From Aspidapion aeneum (taxonomy: Eukaryota > Arthropoda > Insecta > Coleoptera > Brentidae): a DNA stretch of 64,000 nucleotides. The notes beneath the pieces were generated by a model, which was not told the origin of the DNA, made no database searches, and saw only the letters and a program-made list of their open reading frames with translations. The translations under genes were made by a program, and so were the position numbers. Location: assembly GCA_963576565.1 (NCBI GenBank), contig OY755042.1:102294185-102358184 (forward strand), in the 5' to 3' direction. Shown here one piece after another: positions 42,815-54,995 of the stretch. Each line of letters begins with the position of its first letter. Position 1 is the first letter of the stretch.

Positions 42815-42920
42815 ATATTGCGAGCGATCACATAATAACAGATTAGGGAACATTGATAAATTTTTGACCCCATCGTACAAGTTAAAACAAGATTTCGGAA
42901 AATCCACTTTCTAGAAGCAT

Positions 42921-44457
42921 CCCACATAGCACAAAAATCACATTAACGTTAAATTAACGTGAACAAAAATAATAAAGTTTTTTTTTACTTGAACACAACT
43001 TCATACCATGTAATATTTATTTTGTTAAATCTACATGCTTAAAGATAACTTAAAAACAAGGAGAAATCAAGCTATAAAAATGTACTTTTTGTTGAAAAAC
43101 ATTTTTTTTGTAGTTAAAAAGAGAATTTTATTGTCTTCAATAAAGTATATTATAAACTTTTTTCTTGGAAGCTTAGTTTTTAAGAAAATTTTAAAAAGCT
43201 CTTAGATTTTGGTGGGTCTGGGAGGGCTTTTGGAGGTTTTGGCAGCCATTAAAAAAAAACTGACATGATATTATTTTTTAGTTATATAAATATATATTTT
43301 GAATGTATACCTGTGTCAATTTGAGCTTTACAGCGGCATTTTAAAATTTCGCCGTTATGTTGACCGCCATCTTGAATATCTCAACCCTTGTCAACATTTC
43401 GGGGTGGCAACAGGAATACTCGGATTCAGCGAGGTCGAAATAGGGAAAATTGACCATTTGCCAAAAAGTAATATAAAATCCCACATAGCACAATCACGTG
43501 TTTAACACGTAAAAAAGGCGTGAGAAAAAAAACGTTGATTTTAAAAGCTGCTAGAAAAAAACGTTTATTTCATATATGAAAACAAGCTTAATAGGTCATT
43601 CATTAACGTTATAAAAAATAACGTTGCTAAAAACTGCGTTGTAATAACGCCATTACCAAATTAAAACAGCAATGTTTTTACGTTAAGTGATTTTTATCAA
43701 CGTTAAAATCACATTAGATTCACGCCTTTTCTACACGAATTTTAAAACGCGACTTGCATGGCTTTTCTACCGAATATTTTTGAAATTTTGCTAGCAGCAG
43801 CGCCACCTATTGCCGGGATTTTGCACTTTGAAGAAATCTATCAGGCAGTGCTTTGGCCTCTAAACTCCAAAAACCTGTTAAGGAACTGATCCCTGATCCT
43901 CTACGATCACGACGCATCTATTATTAAGCTGATAATATTCTGTGGAAGTGTTTACTGTTAAAAAATCTTGTTTACCTTTAAAAAAAAATTATGTATATAG
44001 GTAGATAAATAGATATTTTGTCTTGCCTTGAGCGCCATCTTTAAAATTGTCTTGAAGTGTTGTAGTCTTAAACTATTGAACTTTAATAACTTCCTTTCGC
44101 GTCTCTTTTAAGTTAAAATTTTTTTATTAAAAAAACGTCACCAAAAAAGACGCAGAAAGTTAGTAGGTTTGAGAAGTCTTAATCTAGTGGCGTTTTAGAA
44201 CATGTTGTGGAGGACTTTTCAAGTGTGAATTTGGTACATGAAAATAACGAGGGTAAAAAACACGTTATATACACAGCACCAGAAACTTCAGCAAAAAGTA
44301 ACTTTTTTATAGCTTGATTTCTCCTTGTTTTTATATCTTTAAGCATGTAGATTTAAAATAAATATTACATGGTATGAGGTTGTTTTCAAGTAAAAAAAAA
44401 CTTTGTTATTTTAGTTCACGTGAATTTAACGTTGATGTGATTTTTGTGCTATTTGGG
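42921..44457. mobile_element. TIR element with CCCACATAGCACAAAAATCA ends
   Basis: The left terminus, 'cccacatagcacaaaaatcacattaacgtt' (42921 on), and the right terminus, '...aacgttgatgtgatttttgtgctatttggg', are inverted repeats that continue for about 190 bp (to 'gaaatcaagctataaaaatgtac' near 43085). The interior holds unrelated repeats: 43365-43475 is a copy of a sequence also at 48560-48632, and 43483-43745 may be a second 'cccacatagcacaatcacgtg' element. No coding was recognised. The ends resemble those of the CCCACTAAACA family. Confidence 0.7.
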
Positions 44458-44624
44458 AAGCTTAGTTTTGGCTTAGTTTTGTTAGAAAAATCATAAAATG
44501 TTATACAGAAATTAGAAGAAATACGCCCCTGGAGTCTTAAATGTGATATAAGCCGCACATTATAATACAGCTGTGTGTGTAAAGGGGTGAATTTGGGGTA
44601 AAAATTATATTTTCTCGATTATTT

Positions 44625-47600
44625 TAAAGCCTTTTTCCTCGAGGTTACTAGTCACTCCTTTAAATTACTCGAAATGACGTTAGGTTACTCGGATTAACCG
44701 CTGTATGACGTCAGACAGTCAGCTGTGGATGACATTTCCAATTGTTTGTTTTTGTTTTTACAGCAACCGAAATGCAGAAAATAATTCATTGTTTCCACCA
44801 ATGCATGCCCACCCCGATTCAAAAAACGTATCACGGGCCATGGATTTGCACCAGTTTTAAATGCAGCGTTACCTGATGCGTTTTTTGAATCGGTGGTGGA
44901 AACAGGGTGCTCCTTTGGTATTCTGTGGTAAGGCCGCAGTACCACAGAGCACCAAAGGCAGTACATTTTAAGACTAGTTGCAGTTGAATTGATATAGGAC
45001 CAACTTCAAGGGATGTGCTCGAGGATGTGCTTCATTTTCTACCGTTACCAAATATAATTCGTTGGTAATATATATATATATATATATTAAAATCATTGAG
45101 TTGTCCCAACAAACATTTAAAGTTGTAACGACGAAACCCCAACTAGAAAGAATTTCTTAAAAGTAACCGTAACGTACTCCCGCTACGTCTCAGTATACCA
45201 TACAGCGACGTTATAATTCCCTAAGTGGGGAACCAATTTCTGGTTATAACTACTTGGCCAAGTGTTTAAAGTCACTGTAGTAACAACTACACTACTACGT
45301 CGTAGCCAGGTATCTACTACGTCGTAGAGGCTGTTTTTTTTCCGTAATGGCATAAAAGTTGCGATGTAGTTGCAAATAATATAATCGTTTCTTTTTGGTA
45401 GAATTCTTACACAATATGGTGGACACAACAGTAAACAGACTCGCTTAGTTTTTTTGTTTGGTTATGGTTATAATATGTACTATATTATCCAAAAGTGTGA
45501 GAATTTACGAGCAGAGGATCAAAATTCGAGTGCGACGCAAAGTTTTTTGTAAAACATGCATTATATATATTGCAAAAAGCCGGTGCGCCCGTAAAATTGA
45601 GCCGTTTTCGGGTAGCTGATGGAATTTTTATGTTGTGATTTTGGAGGTTATGTTTTCATAATCGACAGTTAACTCCAACAAATGGTGCTTAAGAAGAGCA
45701 TTTTTGGTAAGCTTCAACTAATTTGTTTATAAAATAGTATAGTTCTTTAATATGAGCTCATAAAACGACAAAAATAATATTAAATTTTCTTTCTTACATA
45801 AAAACATGGCGTCCCAAACTATATTCCCTGATAGTCGAAAGGGTTACTTGAAAGTGAGCCTAAGTTACGGAAACGTGTCACTTACGACTTTTATGTCGGC
45901 ATTCCTTTTTAGTTCTAGATAACACACTCGAATTTCTACTCCTTCGTTGCAGAAACGTATTATTAACTAGCTTTCGCCACTAGAAAACGTCTACAGAGTG
46001 ATAGGAACCACGCGATAAGTATAACTACTACCCTCAAGTTATTGGGGTGTCGCCGTTTCTGTCAACAACAGCACCACTGCTTATAGGTTATGTACGAGCG
46101 TGAATTTGTGGTAGGTTTTAAAACAAAAACAAGATAAATTAAATTCCATTAGAACAATAAATGAAGTGCCAATAAAAAGTGTTTTTTAAAAATGTATGTT
46201 GCAGTCGGGAGCATGATTCCTATTCTAGAATTTCTAGGAAGTGTTGGTCAAGGAACTAAAAGAACGTAGTCACATCAATGAAATCAACTTATTGTTACTT
46301 TTTTTATTTACACATTGCTCTCACAATTCGTATGTAGTATGTTTTATTGTTTTTAGATATTTTGGCATTGTCAATATTCAGTAATTTTTATTATTATAAG
46401 CCCTATAAGTAAAAAAAAACAATCTCTGAGACTTGTTAGATCGCTTAGAAATCCGCATGTAACCACGATATATTTACCTTGTTTTTTTATTAGCCGCAAA
46501 AAGCGCAAAAGTTCCTAGATGAAGTCTAGCATATCCCAGAGGTTATTTTAGGGGCCGTGCATAAATTAGATATTAGGGACCTATTGCAATAAAGCCTGGC
46601 ACATTGTACACAGCAGAAATTTAAGTTTATTCACTTCAAACCAAGCTTTAACAACAGCACAAATTTGAAGAAAACCAAAAAGACAATGACCCAAGCTCAA
46701 CACATAAAATGAATCACAGTGAGACACGACACGTCAGCACAAGAGGGTTACGATGGCGATAGGGTGGTGCCACAGTACAAACCACGAACGACCGTAAAGA
46801 CAGTACAAGAATAGAACAGCAACAAGTAGCGTAAAAGATTAAGGATGGAGATTAAGCATGGACCAGGGAATTCTTAAAATCCGTGTGCGGTACTCGATAC
46901 TTTGGATCAATATTTTGCATTTTGATTGTTTTGCAAAATGGTCAAACGATGAGCTCGAAAAAATGGACTGCTCAAGGTAGTTAAAAAAATATTTGCAAAA
47001 CTATTCCTAATATTCCCATATTATAAAAGGAGCCACAAAAAGTAGGGTTAAGAATGTGTGCGACCAAGATGCGACTTCAAAAAGTCTACGTTTTCAAAGT
47101 AGAAACAGGAAGGAGAGATTACTTTAAAAGATCGACATTAAAAAAAAGTCAAAGTAGTTGCGGCTTTAAAGTTGATCCAAAAAGTTATTTTGTCTACATT
47201 GTTACATCAAATGTTACTATGATGACACAAACTTTTGTGGTAAAAATTAAAGTTATAATGTAGTTGTCGGATACTCTTGTCTGGGACTCCAATGAAGCTT
47301 AACTTTCTAGTGGTAATTAAGTAGGACTACGAAATAACGACCAAAAAGAAAGTAAAACTTTAGCAACGTCCTATTGTGGTAGAGAAGACTAACAGAATCG
47401 ACTATCAAGAAACAATCCTAAGAAGTAGTTTAGAGGGTCGTTTTTACGAAACATCTACTATTTCCTGATACTAAATAGTAGTTAGAACTAAAAAGTAACA
47501 AATTTTGGTTGGGATCACCACATTTCTACTATAAGAAAGTAGTAAAGCCTTTAGAACATGTAGCCGCTACTATAAATGTTAGTTGGGGTATAACGCCTTG

Positions 47601-47819
47601 TAGGGTATAAAAGTCAATGATTAAAATCAAACATTTTGAAAATAAAACAAAAAAAAACGATCTTAACCTCAAAATATTTCAGCAACCACGTCTGCTAGGC
47701 TGGTTACACTGTGTGGTTACTCGTGACGTCATAGTTAGTGTTACTCAGCGAAGAAAAACAGAAAACGAGTAACCAGGTTACCTGGTAACTTGTAGTTACT
47801 GCGAGGAAAAAGGGCTTTA
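44625..47819. mobile_element. 3.2-kb TIR element with unidentified contents
   Basis: The termini 'aaagcctttttcctcgaggttactag' (44626) and the reverse complement near 47790-47818 ('gttactgcgaggaaaaagggcttt') match. The similarity continues inwards through 'gttactcg' and 'tgacgtca' motifs. 44785-44905 holds an inverted repeat ('tttccaccaatgcatgccca.cccgattcaaaaaacgtatca' with its complement). I cannot identify a transposase in any standard frame. Three interior patches (about 45110-45400, 45830-46100 and 47040-47600) have abnormal dinucleotide use, described under findings. Confidence 0.6.
45068..45088. repeat. (TA)n microsatellite
   Basis: A short pure TA run, about 10 units, inside the TIR element. 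Confidence 0.9.
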
Positions 47820-48633
47820 GTGGACTGTATACTATAGGCAACTTTCCCAAATATTGTAGTTACAGTCCGAGCGCCATACAAAATCACAAATAAAAAAAAT
47901 GGCACCTACCTGGATCTGACAGTGAAGGAATCTTCGACGGTGTTTTCCAGCTAGCGGGCCCGCTTCTTCTTGCTTCTTTACCATTCCACGTAAAAGCTAG
48001 GTTGTTGTTCACTGAATAGTTTTGTAATTAGAATTTTATGTTGAGTTTTAATAGAAATATTGAAGTTTTTGTTACGGAAAGTTTACACATGGACTTGCTT
48101 CAAACCCGGCAACGAGATGAGTCTGTGTCTATTGCTCATGTCACTGCTACGCGCATTGTAGCTTGGTGCCAAAATTTTGAATTTGTATGGCATTAGCTTT
48201 TAATTAAAAGACGGAAAATAATTTAGAAAAAGGGTAATAAAGTTGCGTATACAACAGCGTTTAAAAGAAAATTTAATTTCCTACAATAAAATATACAACC
48301 AATTTTTTCCCAAGAAGTGTAGTTCTTGGGAAAATTTTATAAAACCTATATAAACATGTTTTTTATAAATAATCCCAATTTACGGGCCCCATTGAAGAGC
48401 CACTGTCTTTTCCTAACCCTATTAACCAATACATCATTGGAAAGGGAATTTTGTTTTCCACAAAAAACTGTTTTTTGCAGTTTTCGATAAAAAGGTTAAT
48501 TTTCGAGAGATTTGGATAAAACTGAAAAAAAAAACAGGTTTTTGGGGGTTAGGGGATTTTCTCCATCCTTGTCGATATTTCGAGTTGGCATCAGGGATAT
48601 TCGGATTCAGCGGGGTCGAATTAGGAGGAAATG
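47820..48633. other. Non-coding stretch
   Basis: No gene is seen. 48555-48632, continued at 49887-49910, is a copy of the repeat at 43375-43475 ('atattcggattcagcggggtcgaa...ttgccaaaaagtaatat'). Confidence 0.4.
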
Positions 48634-49886
48634 CCCACTAAACACAAAAACATTTTAATAATGTCAAAATAATGTATAATTTAAAAACATAACGTTAGGT
48701 TGAATGTTAGTTCTAACGTCATATTCATAGTGAAAAAGAATATTAATAACCCGTTTTCTGACGTTAGAGAAATAATCTTATGTTTTTATAACGTTTTTTA
48801 AAGTGTTTTTCGAACGTTAAAAAAATATTGATTTTCAACAGTGAAAAAGAAATGCTTTTTTAACATTGAAAAATAAATGTTTTTTTAACAAAAAAAATAT
48901 ATTTTTTTCAAGTATCTCCAAAGATAAGGTAACATAAATAACGTAAATAAAATTCTTCTATTTTGGAAACGCAGGGCAGCAACAGTCCGTTGAGGTTTTC
49001 GTGAACTCGACACTCAGTAAAGGAAATTTGGATCCGTAGCTTCTGAAAATAAAATTTTAAATTATGTAAACAATAATTTTGTAGTGAGTGCATCGCTACG
49101 AGGCCAAACAATTCATGTTCAAGTGAATACAAGGCAAACAATTTCAAGGCTCGTAGATATTCACTTTAGCATGAATGCAGATGAAGCATTCGTTTGGTCC
49201 CGCTGCGAGGCTTGCGAATTCTGCCTCAAATGGATACGCGGCTTAAGGTCCGGCGGCTAATTATTCGCGTTGAATTGCCGCATTCCCTGACTGATTAACT
49301 GTAACAAAGGTCTGCGATATTCCTTACAAAACAATTTTTTTACTTTTGTTTACTTTTCTTACCTAATTTTGAGATGCTTCATTTAAATCACTGCATACAT
49401 ATTGGTTATTCTTTAACTATACCATCTTTTCCACACAACTGGTGTATTCCTATCCAAATATGTATTCTCTATCATTATAAATAATTGTGCTTTTAATTTG
49501 CCATGTTTGTTTCTACAAAAGGTAAATATTGTAACCAAAATTGGGTATCTAGTATCATTTTTTTAATGTTTAAAAAACAAAACATTTATTAGCTTCATAT
49601 ATCTTAAATTCAACGTTAGAAATGAGATCTAGGAAAAACATTATAAAAATAACCATATATTGATGGTATTATTTTTAATGTTAGTGAAATTATGGTTTTT
49701 TTAATGCTGGTTTCTTAACGTTCTTAAGAAATATATTTTTGGTAATGCTTTTACATGAAATTTTCGTTAGGATTTTCTACATGTTTTTTTAATGTCAAAT
49801 GTTTACTTAATTTTAACACAAATTTGTGTTAGAAAAAAACATTTCAACATTTATTTAACGTTTTTTACGATTTTGTGCTTAGTGGG
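48634..49886. mobile_element. CCCACTAAACA-ended element, copy 2
   Basis: This 1253-bp element has ends CCCACTAAACACAAAAAC and GATTTTGTGCTTAGTGGG and is collinear with copy 1 (26158-27442). The surrounding repeat exists uninterrupted at 43375-43475, so the insertion point is visible ('gaggaaatg' | 'gatctgttgcc'). Confidence 0.85.
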
Positions 49887-49983
49887 GATCTGTTGCCAAA
49901 AAGTAATATGATTTGCTTCCAGACCGAAAACAAAGGGCTACAACGCATTATCATGAAAAACACATTAATTGTAAAATTTTGAA

Positions 49984-49989
49984 TTTATT
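49984..49989 (-). promoter_or_regulatory. Candidate poly(A) signal of the TIL gene
   Basis: This is AATAAA on the - strand (TTTATT on +), 68 nt after the TIL stop codon. Confidence 0.6.
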
Positions 49990-50056
49990 AAGTTAAAATT
50001 ACAAATTATCCATTGATGTTAAGTTGGCTGTTTTGACTCAAACCATTTTAGGCTAC

Positions 50057-50320
50057 CTAACTACTTTTTGGGGTAGTAGTTGTTAGTGAATTGGCTGGGT
50101 CACATTCTGCTGGGTTCACGCAACCCTTTTTAATGGGGTCCCATATCCCTGCCTTGCAGAAACAACCTGGGGATTTGATACATACAGTTGGTTTTTTCTT
50201 AACGCATGTATCCTGGCAGGGGGCCGTCACACTAAAAGACCTTGGGGTACAATCCGGAAGGCCCAATAAAGCTGAAACTAATAAAAAAATACTGTGATAG
50301 TTGAGAAGGCTTATCGTCAA
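50057..50320 (-). CDS. Secreted TIL-type cysteine-rich protein (possible terminal exon)
   Basis: As a single exon from ATG 50320 it encodes 87 residues. A hydrophobic leader (about 8-20, FLLVSALLG) comes first. Eight cysteines follow, spaced as in trypsin-inhibitor-like (TIL) domains: CTPRS, APCQDTC, TVC, SPGCFCKAGIWDP, GCVNPAEC. A short Thr-rich tail (SLTTTTPKSS) and a stop complete it. TIL domains inhibit serine proteases outside the cell. Most have ten cysteines and this has eight, so inhibitory activity is unsure. Alternatively the true exon starts at 50271 after the excellent acceptor TTATTAGTTTCAG (phase 1) and its signal peptide lies in an upstream exon. The Thr-rich tail, the strand and the phase recall the mucin-like exons at 56-62 kb, so this could be an alternative last exon of that gene. 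Confidence 0.75.
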   Translation of the reverse strand: MTISLLNYHSIFLLVSALLGLPDCTPRSFSVTAPCQDTCVKKKPTVCIKSPGCFCKAGIWDPIKKGCVNPAECDPANSLTTTTPKSS

Positions 50321-50339
50321 AAATCGTTTCCCGTGGGAT

Positions 50340-51570
50340 AGTTGTGGAAGATTTTTTAAAACTGCCTTAAATTGATTGGTAATAGATCACACAATTGTAA
50401 GTCACCAGGTGTTTACCTCCCATTGGCCTGTGTGACGACATAAGTCCAAGATGGCGACTTTTTTTTATTGTTTTTTCACAAACTTTGGCTTATAACTTTC
50501 GGTAAATTAGTTTCAGAGAAAAACTGTCAATAAGTTTTTTCTTTGCAAGAGAACACCAATTAATAAAGTGAAGAAATTAGCTTTATATCTTAGAAACTTA
50601 AAAAGATATAAATTTTTTCAAAATACAAAAAAATTGTAACTTTTTTTACCCGAAAAAAAAGTTGAAGAAAGAGGTTGAAGACTATCTTAAATCGATTGGT
50701 TATGGATCACTTAATTTTAAGTGGCCGGGTGTTTGCCTCAAATTTGAGCAAGAGCGCGTGTGTGTCGTCATAAATCCAACTTTGCGATTTTTTCTGTCTA
50801 TTTACAAACTTTTGCTTTTAACTTTTACCACATCAGCTTTAGAAAAAAATTGTACATGTTATGAGTTGTTGGCAATATTACAGCTTTTAAAGAGACCATT
50901 AATTCATGTAGTGAAAAATTTAGCTTTATATGTTAAAAACTAACAAAAATATGATTTTTTTTTTCCAAAAAATTTTTACTATATTATTATTTTAATTTTT
51001 TTATATCTTTGTTAGTTTTTAAGATATAAAGCTAATTTCTTCACTATATTCAATCACTGTTCTCTGTCAAACAAAAACCTTATTTACAGTTTTTCTGTAA
51101 AACTAACGTAACAAAAGTTATTAGCCAAAGTTTGCAAAAAAAACTGAAAATGCCGCCATCTTGGATTTATGACGTCATATAGACCTTCCTACTGAAATTT
51201 GAGACAAACAGTTGGCGACTTAACATTGAGTAATCCATCACCAATCGATCGAGGGTAGTCTTAAACTTTTGTGCTCAATCTAGGTTTTTTATATCTTTTT
51301 TAATATTTAAAAAAAACAATATCATTTTTAATTCTTGAGATATAAAGCTTACCAACACGATAATTTTTTAATTGTTGTTCAATTTCTGGATTTCTATGAG
51401 ATCGCGTCTCTTCTGAGACGGCCTCCCAGCTTTACAATAAAATTGTTGTTCTATTGCAAACAAATCACAACTTATACAATTTTGTTGAAGTTGATATGAC
51501 AAAAGTTAAAAGCAAAAGTTTGTGAAAAAACATGGAAAAAATCGCAATCTTGGATTTGTGACGTCACACA
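50340..51570. repeat. Cluster of direct and inverted ~300-bp repeats
   Basis: Two + copies (about 50340-50620 and 50660-50960) and two inverted copies (about 51000-51260 and 51290-51565) share 'gatcact.aattttaagt.gccggtgtttgcctc', 'caagatggcgattttt' and 'acaaacttt.gcttataactttt'. Frames such as 50662-50943 run through the repeat and are not called. Confidence 0.65.
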
Positions 51571-53483
51571 GGCATTCTTAATTTTTTAAACAAGTACAGC
51601 GCATCGAATGCTTTTCAAAACTAGCTAGGTTCCCTATTTAAGTAAGAGGAGTAACCTTCCAGACAAAATCGACCTGTCCGAGGGTTTTCCAAATTTTATC
51701 TAAAAATACTCAAAAAAGCCTCTGTTACGTTTTCGTTTGGACCTTAAAATATATGTTTAAAAACTTTGCAGCTATCCAAAACACAGATAAGAAAACTTTT
51801 TAATTTGGAACATTTTATTCGTATATTTATATGGGTAAAGTTGGTTTGTTGCGGATTTTTAAATATTTTTTTAATACTGACCTCCATTTTCTTCTAGACA
51901 TATCAAAATGAACACACCAAAAAATAAGTTTTTCCACATAGTAGTGCTTGGAAAGTGGTAGATATATATATATTTTTTTGGCTTTAAAACCATACGACAG
52001 GTGGGTACCTAATTATACAGAGAATTTCAAATAATATATTATTTTTAATTGCTTATAGGTAAATTAAAAAGAAAATGAGGCACTATATTCGAAAAATATT
52101 AAACTAATGATGTAAGATATGCTGTCTAAAGAAAAGGCGTTCTTTGTACGTAAATATTAACCTTCGACTTTAGCCTGGTACCTAAATAAAAAATAAAACA
52201 AAACCAAATTTTTATCTATAAATTTTTTTATTTTTTATTTTCACTCAAAATAAGTTATTTGGTTCAAAAAAGGCTTAAACAAATTTTGTGATGGCGTCTG
52301 TCTGTATGTCTGTCACGATAACTAAAAACCAGATGAACGGATTTAAACCAAATTTGGTTCTGTTCGGTTCGGTTCAGAATTATACTTAAAAAAATTGTCA
52401 AAGCGTCAAAGTTTGCCAGTTACAATTTTTGGAAAAACAGAATCGTATACAATAAGGAGGGGCCAAAATGGCAGAAGGCACCAAAATACCTTAGTAGTTT
52501 TTGATAGGACAAACAAAAAAAAAGCGGCGCAGACGAAAATTTAAAAAAAATTATTTACTGAAAAAAATCTCAAACAGAGAAACAGTTTTTTGCGTAATAC
52601 ACGTAACATAAATCTTGTGGTACTCTATCTTGGTACCAAATTCAGTTCCTCCGAGTGGGAGGAAACCGTGTGGAAAAAATAAAAACTGTTTTTTTCTGAA
52701 TATCTTATTTATTTATTTATTATTTATTTGACTGCCTTCCTGCTGCTGACCACGCATGCGCAATTCATTTAAAATAGGTGGCACTCCTTCTTGGAATCAA
52801 ATCTGGTTCTTCTGCGTGAGCGGGAACAGCGTCAAAAAAATAAAAACAGTTTTTTTTGAAAATCTTTTCACTCATTTTTTATTTATTTAACTGCCTTTCT
52901 GCTGCTGGTCATTCATGCACTTCATTTTGGTATTAATTCTGGGTGGGCGACAACAGTGTTAAAAAAAATATTTTTTGCAAAAAAATTTTTCCTTATTACA
53001 TTTTTATTTGACTCAAATATATATTTTCTTGTTTCAATATTTTTTTCTGGGCGCCAAACGGCGTTTTTCACTTAGTTTAAACAGCATTGATATCGCTATA
53101 AAATTGTCAGTTTATCACTTTTAAACATCATTTACTATCTAAAAATGCAAAAATCTTATTTTCGGTGAAATTGTCAGTTCCCCCTTTCGACTTAGGCCGT
53201 ATTGCACACCTATTGCAAAGGGTATTTGGACCTTATATCTCTTAAACCTTAGTTTTCTGGAAAAACGCAATAGAACATATTTTGATCATAATAAATCACA
53301 AAATTATTTGACATTTTTGAATTTTTAATTTAACGCAGTTTTTTCTCAATCTTCAAACTTGTAGAGCGTCGAAAATATTTACGTTGAAAATTTCCAGGTT
53401 TGGACAAAATTTTTTAAAAAATAATAAATATCTTTTTTAACCTTAAATCAAAAAAATATTAAAGTTTTATCAGTTTAATGGAT
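51571..53483. other. Non-coding stretch with a local tandem repeat
   Basis: No gene is seen. 52290-52400 (gtctgtctgtatgtctgtcacgataactaaaaaccagatgaacgg) parallels the TGTC block of the hairpin-ended elements but is otherwise different. 52635-52990 holds about three degenerate 130-bp tandem units ending in 'ctgcctt.ctgctgctg'. Confidence 0.45.
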
Positions 53484-54060
53484 CGTTCATACTCGTCTTT
53501 TGTCTAGTCTTTTGTCTTGGTTTAGTCATATGTCTTGTCATAAGAAAGTTAAAACCACTTTTTCTTATGGGAGTGTTCATACAATGCTTTTGCTTTTGTT
53601 TTTGATTAGTCTTTGTCTTAAGAGTTGCCAACTTTCAATCCTTAGGACAACGACTAAGACGAGTGACAGACATCAGCTGATATTTGTTGTTTTTTTTTAC
53701 AGGGCGTCCGAAGAGCGCAAGCGCGCGGCCGAAATTTTGAATTTACCGCCATTAATCATGTTTTTAACAGAAAATCTCAACATAACCTCAAAATTTTATT
53801 TGTTTCTATTTTCTTTTTCGCTTTTGTTCTTTCGTGTCTGTGTTTCGTGCACATATTAGGTTAAATAAGATTGTTTTGTGTAGAAAATGACTTTTAAAAA
53901 GGGGCCTTTTTATTGAAATTGATTTTTTTTTTCAGTGGGTTATGACTAAGACTAATCAAAAACAAAAGACGAGTATGAACAGCCGATTTTGTTTAAGACA
54001 GCCAAGACTAATCAAAGGACAAAGACTAATCAAAAACAAAAGACTAAGACGAGTATGAAC
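53484..54060. mobile_element. TIR MITE with GTTCATACTCGTCTTTTG ends
   Basis: This 577-bp element starts GTTCATACTCGTCTTTTGTC and ends GACGAGTATGAAC. The arms are rich in 'agactaatcaaaaac' units in inverted orientation (53500-53650 and 53945-54060). The centre holds 'gggcgtccgaagagcgcaagcgcgcggccg' and no recognisable protein. No clear target duplication is present. Confidence 0.75.
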
Positions 54061-54461
54061 AATACTTAAGATAATAATAGCATGAAACCAAACAAAATAG
54101 TAATAAAAAAAATCTAGGTCCGTATTTAATTTTTTTATGATAAATACCATATCTCAAAAACAAACCAATATTTAAAAAAATTGACAACGTCATTATTTTT
54201 CCCCAAAAAAGTTACCACAAAAAGACTTTTACAGAATATAAATATCTTGCAAAATAAGCGAGATATAAGGGATGATTAAAAATGCAATTTTATCAAAAAC
54301 TCTCTGTATTAGCGAAACTACGGGATATAGCAAAAATCTGATAACAGCATTTTTAAGGGCTTAAAAAAAGAGCACAGTAAGGCGCAATCAGAAAATCGAT
54401 ATCTATTATAACAACCGAGTTAATGAATTGTAGATTTCTCCAGGGTGAAGTCCTTGAACCA

Positions 54462-54734
54462 TTGTTAAAGGAGAAGAAACGAAAAGTCCTGCTTACTTCA
54501 CAAATATTTTATTGTCTAATCACGACGCGTTTCGGTTTTTAAAAAACCATTATCAAGTGGTCTGGTAGACAGTTAAGAATCATCTTTGAAACAAATAAAA
54601 AACTGGAACACACAAAAATAAAAAATTAAAAAACATTTAAAACAGTCTAAAACAACATACAGCTTAAAAATTTTTAATCTGTATGTTGTTTTAGACTTTT
54701 TAGACAGGACTTTTAGTTTCTTCTCCTTTAACAA
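54462..54734. mobile_element. Short TIR element with TTGTTAAAGGAGAAGAAAC ends
   Basis: The ends, TTGTTAAAGGAGAAGAAACG and 'agtttcttctcctttaacaa', are inverted and followed by AAAGTCCTG / CAGGACTTTT. Inside are 'cacgacgcgtttcggtttttaaaaaacc', a motif common in invertebrate repeats, and a palindrome at 54645-54697 ('aaaacaacatacag' with its complement). Confidence 0.75.
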
Positions 54735-54995
54735 CAACCGAGTTTCCCATTTAATCCCATTGAAAATAGGGCACGCTGTACACCGGTTTGTTTTTTAAAT
54801 GATAAGTTGGTAACTCATTATAGAGATAATTTTGAGAATCTCCTTGTGCTAAAAAATTAGCATAATTGTCTCATTTTTCCTGCGGCGAATTTTATTTTCC
54901 GATGATGGTAAATTTCAAAGTTCAGTTAAAAACAGCAAAGAAAAACAATTGTGGTTTTTGGTGCGTACAACACCAAGGCTGATTATGTTTATTTA

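Noticed and set aside
47054..47263. 69-codon + strand frame
   Set aside because: It has no family match that I can name, and it lies in a patch of abnormal composition, so protein-likeness cannot be trusted.
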